From an uncultured Croceitalea sp. (GTDB lineage Bacteria > Bacteroidota > Bacteroidia > Flavobacteriales > Flavobacteriaceae): a DNA stretch of 64,000 nucleotides. The stretch lies in NCBI GenBank assembly GCA_947503285.1, contig CANNDD010000010.1, positions 1 through 64,000 on the forward strand. Direction: 5' to 3'. The notes below the pieces were generated by a model that was not told the DNA's origin, searched no databases, and saw only the letters and a list, made by a program, of their open reading frames with translations. Below are positions 1 through 6,847 of this stretch, piece by piece. Positions within the stretch are counted from its first letter, which is position 1; each line of letters starts with the position of its first letter. The position numbers and the translations under genes are program-made.

Positions 1-44
1 AGATTATACTTTTCGCTATGGATGATATATAGAAAGTGTGACAT
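1..44 (-). CDS. GIY-YIG protein copy, N-terminal fragment at window edge
   Basis: This is the first 14 codons of another array copy, starting at the ATG complementary to 42-44 and cut by the window edge. The visible residues follow the intact copies up to HSEK and then read Y-N instead of S-S-S. That is the same departure as the frame-shifted copy at 130-413, so this copy is probably also broken. Confidence 0.6.
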   Translation of the reverse strand, partial: MSHFLYIIHSEKYN

Positions 45-129
45 TGCATCAAAACAAAAAACCCCGCAAGTAGCGGGTTTTGAAGTGGTGCCTCCAGCCC
101 CGAAGCCTCGGGGGAACCAGGGACGGGGC

Positions 130-413
130 TTATCGTTTTGAAAGGATATTGTCTAAAATACCCCTATCCGAAATCACCTTCTCGATGAACTTCCTGCTCT
201 TCATCCGTTTGATGAAACCTTCAAGATAGACCGCCTCCTCCTTGGTCTTGCACTCTTTCGAGAGGACGATCCGCCAATCGTTTGCCATCTTGGTAAATCC
301 ATTTTTATAGACGTGCGTATTACGCCGTTCAAGGCGCAACATCAGATTATGGGTCTCGCCAACATAATAAGATTATACTTTTCACTATGGATGATATATA
401 GAAAGTGTGACAT
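130..413 (-). pseudogene. Frame-shifted GIY-YIG nuclease copy
   Basis: The copy is 284 bases long against 285 in the intact copies, with its ATG complementary to 411-413. After HSEK, near 370-380, the sequence differs from the intact copies and is one base short, so the frame runs into a TGA shortly after. The remaining C-terminal frame, from a Met inside the domain to the common stop, still reads like the intact proteins, including the Arg of RLERRN and the Glu-bearing helix. The GIY-YIG strand itself is out of frame, so no working nuclease is expected. A sequencing error is possible, but the partial copy at the window edge shares the same altered bases, which favours a real inherited lesion. 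Confidence 0.8.
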
Positions 414-498
414 TGCATCAAAACAAAAAACCCCGCAAGTAGCGGGTTTTGAAGTGGTGCCTCCAGCCCCGAAGCCTCGGGGGAACCAGGGACGGGGC

Positions 499-783
499 TT
501 ATCGTTTTGAAAGGATATTGTCTAAAATACCCCTATCCGAAATCACCTTCTCGATGAACTTCCTGCTCTTCATCCGTTTGATGAAACCTTCGAGATAGAC
601 CGCCTCATCCTTGGTCTTGCACTCTTTGGAGAGGACGATCCGCCAATCGTTCGCCATCTTGGTAAATCCATTTTTATAGACGTGCGTATTATGCCGTTCA
701 AGGCGCAACATCAGATCATGGGTCTCGCCAACATAATAGGAAGACGACTTTTCACTGTGGATGATATATAGAAAGTGTGACAT
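499..783 (-). CDS. Small GIY-YIG nuclease-family protein (array copy)
   Basis: This 94-residue protein is essentially one GIY-YIG domain. The first strand is FLYII, the second YYVG stands for the YIG half, the catalytic Arg lies in LMLRLERHN, and the metal-binding Glu lies in the helix containing AVYLEGFIKR, so the active-site set looks intact. Short proteins of this type are usually annotated as GIY-YIG nuclease or UvrC-like, but they lack all other UvrC domains and their role is unknown. The start is the ATG at the complement of 781-783, the same place in every copy. No promoter is visible inside the unit and a terminator lies just upstream, so expression may depend on read-through from tRNA-Phe. 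Confidence 0.85.
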   Translation of the reverse strand: MSHFLYIIHSEKSSSYYVGETHDLMLRLERHNTHVYKNGFTKMANDWRIVLSKECKTKDEAVYLEGFIKRMKSRKFIEKVISDRGILDNILSKR

Positions 784-868
784 GGCATCAAAACAAAAAA
801 CCCCGCAAGTAGCGGGGTTTGAAGTGGTGCCTCCAGCCCCGAAGCCTCGGGGGAACCAGGGACGGGGC

Positions 869-1153
869 TTATCGTTTTGAAAGGATATCGTCTAAAATAC
901 CCCTATCCGAAATCACCTTCTCGATGAACTTCCTGCTTTTCATCCGTTTGATGAAACCTTCGAGATAGACCGCCTCTTCCTTGGTCTTGCACTCTTTCGA
1001 GAGGACGATCCGCCAATCGTTTGCCATCTTGGTAAATCCATTTTTATAGACGTGCGTATTATGCCGTTCAAGGCGCAACATCAGATCATGGGTCTCGCCA
1101 ACATAATAGGAAGACGACTTTTCACTGTGGATGATATATAGAAAGTGTGACAT
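869..1153 (-). CDS. Small GIY-YIG nuclease-family protein (copy nearest tRNA-Phe)
   Basis: This 94-residue copy is nearly identical to the one at 499-783, with differences such as D-D-I-L for D-N-I-L near the C-terminus. It keeps the YYVG strand, the Arg of RLERHN and the Glu of AVYLEGF. The frame stays open upstream into tRNA-Phe, but that extension is only a translation of tRNA and terminator, so the ATG at the complement of 1151-1153 is taken as the start. The TAA stop runs directly into the tRNA-like remnant at 824-863. The position, 42 bases after the tRNA 3' end and behind its terminator, suggests transcription by read-through. Function is unknown beyond probable DNA nicking or cleavage. 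Confidence 0.85.
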   Translation of the reverse strand: MSHFLYIIHSEKSSSYYVGETHDLMLRLERHNTHVYKNGFTKMANDWRIVLSKECKTKEEAVYLEGFIKRMKSRKFIEKVISDRGILDDILSKR

Positions 1154-1160
1154 GGCATCA

Positions 1161-1190
1161 AAACAAAAAACCCCGCAAGTAGCGGGGTTT
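1161..1190 (-). terminator. Rho-independent terminator after tRNA-Phe
   Basis: On the minus strand a 9-bp stem (AAACCCCGC with GCGGGGTTT) closes a 5-base loop and is followed by a T-rich run. It sits directly after the tRNA and before the GIY-YIG start. Copies at 62, 431 and 801 accompany each unit; those at 62 and 431 carry a change that weakens the stem. Confidence 0.85.
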
Positions 1191-1194
1191 GAAG

Positions 1195-1267
1195 TGGTGC
1201 CTCCAGGAATCGAACCAGGGACACATGGATTTTCAGTCCATTGCTCTACCAACTGAGCTAAGGCACC
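1195..1267 (-). tRNA. tRNA-Phe (GAA)
   Basis: Read on the minus strand from 1267 to 1195, this 73-base sequence folds into a normal cloverleaf. The acceptor GGTGCCT pairs with AGGCACC, the D-arm is GCTC..GAGC, the anticodon loop CTGAAAA gives GAA, and the T-arm CCTGG-TTCGATT-CCTGG is followed by discriminator A. CCA is not encoded, since the next bases read CTT. A strong promoter lies at 1287-1317 and a terminator follows. Its 3' end has been copied into each unit of the neighbouring array. Confidence 0.95.
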
Positions 1268-1286
1268 ATGCTTGTTTAAGCGGCAG

Positions 1287-1317
1287 CAAATATAATTTCA
1301 AATTTAAGATTAACCAA
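1287..1317 (-). promoter_or_regulatory. Bacteroidota-type promoter of tRNA-Phe
   Basis: On the minus strand, TTG (complement of 1315-1317), 20 bases and TATATTTG (complement of 1287-1294) match the TTG / TAnnTTTG consensus of the Bacteroidota sigma factor. Transcription would start close to 1280, a few bases before the mature tRNA end at 1267. Confidence 0.75.
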
Positions 1318-1475
1318 TAAAAAAGTGAAAAATCAATCACAATGTGTTTTATCTTATGAATTCTTCAAAATGGATGCTACCATTTATACGTTTTTCAATA
1401 CGATCCATAAAATATAAGAACGTAACATGGTGCGAATGGGATACTTTTAAATAACCTTTAGAACCATAACAGAAA

Positions 1476-1577
1476 ATGAACACTTTTGATAGAAAATTAG
1501 GTTATGTATTTTGGTACGGAGTGGTACTTATCTCCGTGGCATTGTTACTGAATAGCCTAATGATTTACTTTAATTAA
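1476..1577 (+). CDS. Possible 33-residue single-span membrane peptide
   Basis: A short frame begins MNTFDRKLGYVFWYG, continues as one hydrophobic stretch rich in V, L, I and A of about 18 residues, and ends MIYFN. It has the form of a small bacterial membrane protein: a short charged N-terminus and one membrane span. It converges with and overlaps the 3' end of the GH32 gene by four bases. No clear promoter or ribosome-binding site is visible and no family is recognised. A chance frame is quite possible. Confidence 0.3.
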   Translation: MNTFDRKLGYVFWYGVVLISVALLLNSLMIYFN

Positions 1578-3136
1578 TCATCCCCTTCCCAAATCGATGA
1601 TATGCCTTGAAGCTTGAAGTCATCAAGCTCGATTGAGTTCATCGATTCGTTTTCAATAGTAAGATTTGTGTAAGCGGCCGTAGGGAAAATCTGATCTGTC
1701 ATTACATATTGGCCCTTATTTAGAAAAATCTCAATGGATGATCGATCTAGAAACAGTTTTACCTCGAACTCTTCCGGTAAATCTTTCACAGGCATATAGT
1801 GTAATTTATTCCCGAATTCATAGTTAAAGTTTGTTTTTCCTGATTTGGTCCGATCTAGCATCAACAGATTTGAATTCATATCAAACAGCAAAGTGGTTGC
1901 CTCGCCCAAGACGTTGCCAACGGATAACTTAAAACTTTTTTTAGGGGCCTTAAATGAAATTACAGCTTGACCAAGTGCATTTTCGGTAAGGTTAAAAGGT
2001 TGGGTTGAATCAATTATTTTCTTTTGACCACTCAAACCCTTGGAAAAATCGAACCTTGAAATCGGATAATTTTTCAAATCGTAAAATCCATCCCGTTTTT
2101 TAAGCGATAGTTTTCTTGGCAGGGTCATAGCGCTCCGCCAAGTGCTTGTTGGCGTTTTAAGGGCGTACTGCCAATTACTCATCCATCCCACAAAAATACG
2201 ATCCCCATTTGGCGTGTTGTTATAGGTCACCCCTGCATAATTATCGGCACCCCAATCCAACCATCGGTGCATTGTTTGATCTGAAATAAAATTATCGCCG
2301 TCAAAATTCCCAATGAAATATTGTGTGCCACTGCCGCCATTCGGTCCTCCACTACCGATACTGATTATCAAGACCCATTTTTCCTCATCTGACCCTTCAA
2401 CCTTTAATTTAAAAAGGTCCGGACATTCCCAGACACCGCCATGCGCACCTTGTTCTTTACCGAAATCACTGATATGGTTCCAATCCTTCAAGTTTTTTGA
2501 ACGATATAGTTTCGCATGATCGCCCGCCACCAATACCATGATCCAGCTTTCCGTGTCTTCATGCCAAAAAACCTTCGGGTCTCGAAAGTCTTTCATTGTG
2601 GTATTATCCAAAACCGGATTACCCTCGTATTTGATCCAAGTGTCCCCATTGTCTAAACTGTAGGCTATACCTTGGGTTTGGGTATTGATACCACCTGCCT
2701 TTTCAATATCCAATCGAAAATAGGTGAAAACCGCCACTAAGGGCACTTTTCCATCCTTACCAAAACCTGAGGTATTATTGACATCTACAACGGCACTTCC
2801 CGAAAAGATAAATCCTTTTTCGTCGGGGAATAGTGCAATGGGTTTATGCTTCCAATTCACAAGGTCTTGGCTGACTGCATGACCCCAATGCATTGGTCCC
2901 CAAACCGTGGCATCAGGAAAATATTGATAAAACAAATGATAAATACCATCATGATATACCAAACCGTTTGGGTCGTTCATCCAACCCGACTTGGGTGAAA
3001 AATGGTATTGTGGCCTATACGTTTCAGCGTATTGCTTTGTAGTCTTGACGGCTACGGCCTTTTCTTTTTCGACTTCTTCTTTGCAGGCGGTCAATAGAAC
3101 AACCACCACAAAAAGAGTGTAAATCCTTTGAATCAT
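1574..3136 (-). CDS. Glycoside hydrolase family 32 lipoprotein (fructan hydrolase / levanase-like)
   Basis: This 520-residue secreted lipoprotein (lipobox LLTAC, Cys18) should hydrolyse beta-fructosides such as levan, inulin or sucrose at the cell surface. All three GH32 acidic motifs are present: the nucleophile Asp55 in WMNDPNG, the transition-state stabiliser Asp186 in FRDP, and the acid/base Glu237 in WECPD. The five-bladed propeller spans about residues 40-350 and the C-terminal beta-sandwich follows to the end, with the usual LFLDRSSIEIF stretch near residue 470. Substrate specificity cannot be read from the motifs. No SusC/SusD pair is in view, so it stands alone. It is transcribed divergently from the rhodanese gene across a short inverted repeat. 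Confidence 0.93.
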   Translation of the reverse strand: MIQRIYTLFVVVVLLTACKEEVEKEKAVAVKTTKQYAETYRPQYHFSPKSGWMNDPNGLVYHDGIYHLFYQYFPDATVWGPMHWGHAVSQDLVNWKHKPIALFPDEKGFIFSGSAVVDVNNTSGFGKDGKVPLVAVFTYFRLDIEKAGGINTQTQGIAYSLDNGDTWIKYEGNPVLDNTTMKDFRDPKVFWHEDTESWIMVLVAGDHAKLYRSKNLKDWNHISDFGKEQGAHGGVWECPDLFKLKVEGSDEEKWVLIISIGSGGPNGGSGTQYFIGNFDGDNFISDQTMHRWLDWGADNYAGVTYNNTPNGDRIFVGWMSNWQYALKTPTSTWRSAMTLPRKLSLKKRDGFYDLKNYPISRFDFSKGLSGQKKIIDSTQPFNLTENALGQAVISFKAPKKSFKLSVGNVLGEATTLLFDMNSNLLMLDRTKSGKTNFNYEFGNKLHYMPVKDLPEEFEVKLFLDRSSIEIFLNKGQYVMTDQIFPTAAYTNLTIENESMNSIELDDFKLQGISSIWEGDD

Positions 3137-3180
3137 AATTTTCAGGTTATGCTAGTTCCAATCACCAAGTACATAGTTCA

Positions 3181-3203
3181 AAAGATACAAAATAGTATCT
3201 TTG
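3181..3203. promoter_or_regulatory. Inverted repeat with a promoter element between divergent genes
   Basis: AAAGATAC (3181-3188) and GTATCTTT (3195-3202) form a perfect 8-bp inverted repeat with a 6-base spacer. TATCTTTG at 3196-3203 matches the TAnnTTTG element and points towards the rhodanese gene at 3222; a near match, TATCTTTT, points towards the GH32 gene. No TTG is seen at the right distance. It may be an operator or simply back-to-back promoters. Confidence 0.4.
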
Positions 3204-3221
3204 ATTTTCAATATTTAAAAC

Positions 3222-3749
3222 ATGCGGCTTTTTATAGCACTTCTGTTGACCGCTTGCCTAACTTCCAATGCGGTATCACAATCTAAAATTGACAAAACAC
3301 TTGAAAAGTTAAATAGTAATAGTGTTCCCTACATATCAGTTGATGAATTAAAGCATACTGAAAACCATATAATTCTAGATACCAGAACCAAAAAAGAGTT
3401 TCAAGTAAGCCATCTTAAAAATGCCCTTTGGGTCGGTCATAAAAAGTTTCAAATAGATGCTTTGAACAAATACGTCACGGACAAAAACAAGCCAATCGTA
3501 GTATACTGCTCCATTGGGGTACGATCGGAAAACATTGGAGAAAAGCTGCTTAAAGCGGGCTACACCAATGTACAGAACCTATACGGAGGTATTTTTGAAT
3601 GGAAAAACAAAGGAAACCCCGTATATGACCATGAGGGCAATAAAACCGAAAAAGTTCATGCCTACAGTAAGCATTGGGGTAAATTACTGACCAAAGGAGA
3701 TAAAATATATCAACCCAAACCTGAAGAACTTGACACAAAGCACGAGTAA
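3222..3749 (+). CDS. Exported rhodanese-like sulfurtransferase
   Basis: This is a 175-residue single-domain rhodanese with an N-terminal export signal (about residues 1-20). The domain starts near ILDTRTKKEF and contains the active-site loop CSIGVRS with Cys96, followed by GYTNVQNLYGG, which is typical of PspE/GlpE-like periplasmic rhodaneses. The catalytic cysteine is present, so sulfur (or possibly arsenic or selenium) transfer chemistry is plausible. The gene overlaps the next by 20 bases and begins a string of five plus-strand genes (3222-6822), which suggests co-transcription with the TIGR04282 and nucleoside phosphorylase genes. Confidence 0.88.
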   Translation: MRLFIALLLTACLTSNAVSQSKIDKTLEKLNSNSVPYISVDELKHTENHIILDTRTKKEFQVSHLKNALWVGHKKFQIDALNKYVTDKNKPIVVYCSIGVRSENIGEKLLKAGYTNVQNLYGGIFEWKNKGNPVYDHEGNKTEKVHAYSKHWGKLLTKGDKIYQPKPEELDTKHE

Positions 3750-4356
3750 CCTGCTCCTTATTTTCACCCGAAATCCAGAACTAGGAAAGTGTAAGACCCG
3801 TTTAGCGGCAACCACTGGAAACCAAATAGCTTTGGATATCTATAATTTTCTACTGGAACATACCTCTGAGATCACCAAAGGCCTGAAAGCCGAAAAATAC
3901 GTTTACTATTCAGAGGAAATCTGGGAGGACGATATATGGCAAGCCAAAACCTACACCAAAAAATTGCAACAAGGTATAGATTTGGGGGAACGTATGAGAA
4001 ATGCCTTTACGGATGGTTTTCAAAAGGGATTTCAGAAAATCATAATCATAGGTAGTGATATGTACGATCTTTCAGAAAAGGATATTGAAAATGCATTTTC
4101 AATGCTGAATGACCATGACTTCGTTATAGGCCCAGCAACAGATGGAGGGTATTATCTTTTAGGGATGAAATCACTTGAAGAAAAATTATTTTCAAATAAA
4201 GTATGGGGAACGGGCAATGTTTTGAAACATACTTTAGAAGATTTAAAAGAAACAAACTACGCCATACTGGAAGAACGGAACGACGTAGATGTTTATGAAG
4301 ACATTGAAACTGTGGAAGCCTTTCAACCCTTTATAAAAACTTTAAAAAATGACTAA
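3730..4356 (+). CDS. TIGR04282 family (DUF2064) arsenosugar-type transferase
   Basis: This 208-residue protein has the DUF2064 pattern: an N-terminal nucleotide-binding strand and loop (LLLIFTRNPELGKCKTRLA), IIIGSDMYDLS around residue 115, the GPATDGGYYLLG motif and a terminal DVDVYEDI. NCBI names the family an arsenosugar-biosynthesis glycosyltransferase. The GxxKTRL-like loop also resembles CofC/GlmU-type nucleotidyltransferases, so activation of a sugar phosphate is an alternative. The start used here is a TTG at 3730 that overlaps the rhodanese gene by 20 bases; no ATG lies between it and the conserved first strand. The gene overlaps the next one by 8 bases. Confidence 0.85.
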   Translation: MTQSTSNLLLIFTRNPELGKCKTRLAATTGNQIALDIYNFLLEHTSEITKGLKAEKYVYYSEEIWEDDIWQAKTYTKKLQQGIDLGERMRNAFTDGFQKGFQKIIIIGSDMYDLSEKDIENAFSMLNDHDFVIGPATDGGYYLLGMKSLEEKLFSNKVWGTGNVLKHTLEDLKETNYAILEERNDVDVYEDIETVEAFQPFIKTLKND

Positions 4357-5164
4357 AAAACAACTAGGTGAATCTGTTGCTTATTTACGGAGTAAAGGCT
4401 TTGATACTCCAGATATAGGTATTGTACTCGGTACTGGTCTTGGACAATTGGTCAATGAGATTAAAAACCCCATTGAGGCGCATTACCATAACATCCCTTA
4501 TTTTCCTTTAGCCACGGTTGAATTTCACACGGGCAAATTAATATTTGGTTCCATAGAGGACAAAAAAGTGGTTGTGATGCAAGGTCGTTTCCATTTGTAC
4601 GAAGGCTATGACCTATTGGATGTCACCTACCCCATAAGGGTGATGGAACAATTGGGTATTCAAAAATTGTTTATCTCAAATGCAGCAGGTGCTATCAATT
4701 TAGATTTTAAAAAAGGGGATATTATGCTTATCGAAGACCATATTAACCTTCAAGGTGGCTCCCCTTTGGCTTTCAAGAATGTTGCTGAATTCGGAGATCG
4801 TTTCGTTGATATGATGGAACCGTATGATACCAAGATGCGGGCAACGGTCACGGAAATTGCGCGTAAAGAAAATATTTCATTGCAAAAAGGGGTTTATGCC
4901 TCGGTTTTTGGGCCTCAATTGGAGACCAAGGCAGAATACCGAATGCTAAAAACACTAGGGGCAGATGCTGTCGGTATGAGTACGGTACCCGAAGTTATTG
5001 TTGCCAACCACCTTAGATTACCCGTGGTAGCGGTTTCTGTATTGACCGACGAATGTGACCCTGACAACTTGAAACCTATCAATATTCAAGAAATCATTGA
5101 GATTGCCGGCAAAACAGAACCAAAAATGATCAAGTTGTTCAAAGAACTTATTAAAACCTTGTAA
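4349..5164 (+). CDS. Purine nucleoside phosphorylase, trimeric family
   Basis: This 271-residue enzyme should carry out phosphorolysis of a purine nucleoside to base plus (deoxy)ribose-1-phosphate. Visible signatures are the phosphate loop GTGLGQL near residue 30, the family signature GRFHLYEGY with His82, SNAAGAIN near 110, FGPQLETKAE with Glu192, and VGMSTVPE. Asp234 (LTDECDP) lies where 6-oxopurine-specific enzymes have Asn and where methylthioadenosine phosphorylase has Asp, so adenine nucleosides may be accepted. The gene is translationally coupled to the TIGR04282 gene by an 8-base overlap. It could be a housekeeping salvage enzyme or the depurinating step of the cassette. Confidence 0.92.
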   Translation: MTKKQLGESVAYLRSKGFDTPDIGIVLGTGLGQLVNEIKNPIEAHYHNIPYFPLATVEFHTGKLIFGSIEDKKVVVMQGRFHLYEGYDLLDVTYPIRVMEQLGIQKLFISNAAGAINLDFKKGDIMLIEDHINLQGGSPLAFKNVAEFGDRFVDMMEPYDTKMRATVTEIARKENISLQKGVYASVFGPQLETKAEYRMLKTLGADAVGMSTVPEVIVANHLRLPVVAVSVLTDECDPDNLKPINIQEIIEIAGKTEPKMIKLFKELIKTL

Positions 5165-5196
5165 GTATTTATATAACATCCGTACTTTTTAAATAA

Positions 5197-5913
5197 ATGG
5201 GTTACATGGCCAATAATGATTCTTTTAAAATCAGTATCATCATACCGGTACTGAACGAGGCTTCGACCATAGCGAGACTTCTAGAGCATATCTTGGCAAC
5301 CAGCTCAAAAGAAAATATTCTAGAAGTACTGGTAGTTGACGGCGGAAGTACCGATACCACTTTGGAAATAGTCAAAAAATTCGACGTGAAGGCCTTAACC
5401 TCAAAATTGGGAAGGGCAGTTCAAATGAATCTTGGGGCGAAACATGCCAAAGGAAAAATACTTTATTTTCTGCATGCAGATACCCTTCCGCCAAAAAATT
5501 TTGATAAGATCATTTTGGGAGCTTACCACAAAGGATTCGAAACGGGATGCTTTCGCATGCAATTTGATTCTAAGAACTTTTTCTTACGCGGGTTTGCTTA
5601 TCTATCACGGATCAACCATACCCTTTGCAGGGGCGGTGATCAATCGCTGTTCATTTCGCAACGATTATTCGAGAAAGAAAAAGGGTTCAATGAGGCCTAT
5701 CTCATTTATGAGGACAGTGAATTTATCAAACGGCTCTATGAAACGACGAAGTTTGTGGTTTTAAAACAGAGCGTCGTAACCTCAGCAAGAAAATACCGAC
5801 AAAAAGGCTGGTTGTACATACAATTCCATTTTGGCATGATACATCTTAAAAACTATCTTGGTGCCGGGCCTGAAGAACTATACCAGTATTACTCCAAAAA
5901 AATAGTAACCTAA
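5197..5913 (+). CDS. TIGR04283 family glycosyltransferase (GT2)
   Basis: This 238-residue soluble GT2 enzyme has the fold signatures ISIIIPVLNEAS near residue 12, VVDGGSTDTT near 50 and LHADTLPP near 93 (a DxD-like metal site), and a later GGDQSLFISQ stretch. The family is named for arsenosugar biosynthesis and commonly travels with TIGR04282. A second ATG at 5206 is an alternative start. It follows the phosphorylase after 32 bases and precedes a lipoprotein gene by 6, so it looks part of one transcription unit. The acceptor is unknown. Confidence 0.87.
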   Translation: MGYMANNDSFKISIIIPVLNEASTIARLLEHILATSSKENILEVLVVDGGSTDTTLEIVKKFDVKALTSKLGRAVQMNLGAKHAKGKILYFLHADTLPPKNFDKIILGAYHKGFETGCFRMQFDSKNFFLRGFAYLSRINHTLCRGGDQSLFISQRLFEKEKGFNEAYLIYEDSEFIKRLYETTKFVVLKQSVVTSARKYRQKGWLYIQFHFGMIHLKNYLGAGPEELYQYYSKKIVT

Positions 5914-5919
5914 CACACT

Positions 5920-6822
5920 ATGAAAACAAGTCTTTTTTCTTTTATCGCCATTACATTACTTTTAGCTTCCTCCTGTAATGAGAACGCAAAAAAAACCGTT
6001 GTCCAAGAAACCACCGAACAACCTAAAAGTGTTGTCAAAGTCCCAAATTCCTGGATTACCAGTAGGGTAGAGAAAACAAGGGAAAGACTGCATAGCTCTG
6101 ATGCCGGAAAAGTAGTATGGCAAGCCATGGAGGCCCATGGTGGGCTTGATAAATGGTATCGGAACGGCCCGATATTCTTTCGATTCAATTACCAACCTTT
6201 AGATGGTGGAACCCCGCGAGATACCTATCAGGCAATTGATACTTGGCGCAGTAAGGCGAGACATTACCAAGCCAACGATTCTACTTCACAATATGGTTGG
6301 GACGGAAAAGATGCTTGGGTAATTGCCAAAGACAGTACCGTTTTCCCCTACAATACGCGGTTTTGGTCTTTGACCCCATACTTTTTTGCGGGACAACCCT
6401 TTGTATTGGATGGAAACGGGGTTAACCTCGAACTTTTAGATCAAAGAACGCATAACCAAAGAAAACAGGATGTAATCAAGGTAACCTTTGATGAAGGAAC
6501 GGGTGACGCGCCCGACGATTACTATGTGCTTTACTTTGATAGTGAAACGCATATACTTTCAGTAATTCGATATATTGTTTCCTATCCTGGATATTTTAAG
6601 GATGGTGGACACTTACCTGAAAAATTCATGGAACTTAACGGGGAACAATTGACAGATGGCATTTTATTTCCAAAAGAGTACAAAACACATTGGTTGACCG
6701 AAGAAGAATTACCAGGGGAGCACATTACGAATATTACCCTAAGTGACATTGACTTCAAATCCAACTTAGAAGATGGGTTTTTCAAAGCACCCGAAGACGC
6801 CAAGATTTTAAAAGGATTGTAA
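5920..6822 (+). CDS. Uncharacterised lipoprotein at the end of the TIGR04282/04283 string
   Basis: This is a 300-residue protein with a lipoprotein signal (LLLASSC, Cys19) followed by a polar linker and a single probable beta-rich domain. It starts near VWQAMEAHGG with many aromatic residues and DGKDAW, YYVLYFD and GILFPKEYKTHW stretches. The alternation of short strands recalls outer-membrane-lipoprotein sorting folds (LolA/LolB-like), but no motif proves this. No catalytic signature was recognised. It begins 6 bases after the glycosyltransferase stop and ends convergently with the amidase gene, so it is the last gene of that unit. Confidence 0.8.
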   Translation: MKTSLFSFIAITLLLASSCNENAKKTVVQETTEQPKSVVKVPNSWITSRVEKTRERLHSSDAGKVVWQAMEAHGGLDKWYRNGPIFFRFNYQPLDGGTPRDTYQAIDTWRSKARHYQANDSTSQYGWDGKDAWVIAKDSTVFPYNTRFWSLTPYFFAGQPFVLDGNGVNLELLDQRTHNQRKQDVIKVTFDEGTGDAPDDYYVLYFDSETHILSVIRYIVSYPGYFKDGGHLPEKFMELNGEQLTDGILFPKEYKTHWLTEEELPGEHITNITLSDIDFKSNLEDGFFKAPEDAKILKGL

Positions 6823-6847
6823 AATTTACAAGCGTCGGTAAAACAGA

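Larger units (their letters stand above)
1..1206. repeat. Tandem array of 369-370 bp GIY-YIG/tRNA-remnant units
   Basis: Four successive units can be aligned by their terminator stems, which start at 62, 431, 801 and 1171, so the spacing is 369, 370 and 370 bp. Read on the minus strand, each unit holds a terminator hairpin, a GIY-YIG reading frame and, right after its TAA stop, a copy of the 3' end of tRNA-Phe (remnants at 85-124, 454-493 and 824-863). In the remnants the T-loop region is replaced by a GC hairpin made of CCCCGA and TCGGGG arms. The unit nearest the intact tRNA-Phe has the real tRNA 3' end at the equivalent place. The array runs off the left edge of the window. The two units nearest the tRNA encode intact proteins and the outer two share a frame-shifting difference. 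Confidence 0.9.

Noticed and set aside
1154-1252. N-terminal extension of the GIY-YIG frame into tRNA-Phe
   Set aside because: The added 33 residues are only a translation of the tRNA and its terminator; the array copies share the downstream ATG.
1356-1454. A 32-codon plus-strand frame before the small membrane peptide
   Set aside because: It has no hydrophobic span, signal or family likeness, and no promoter; more likely a chance frame.
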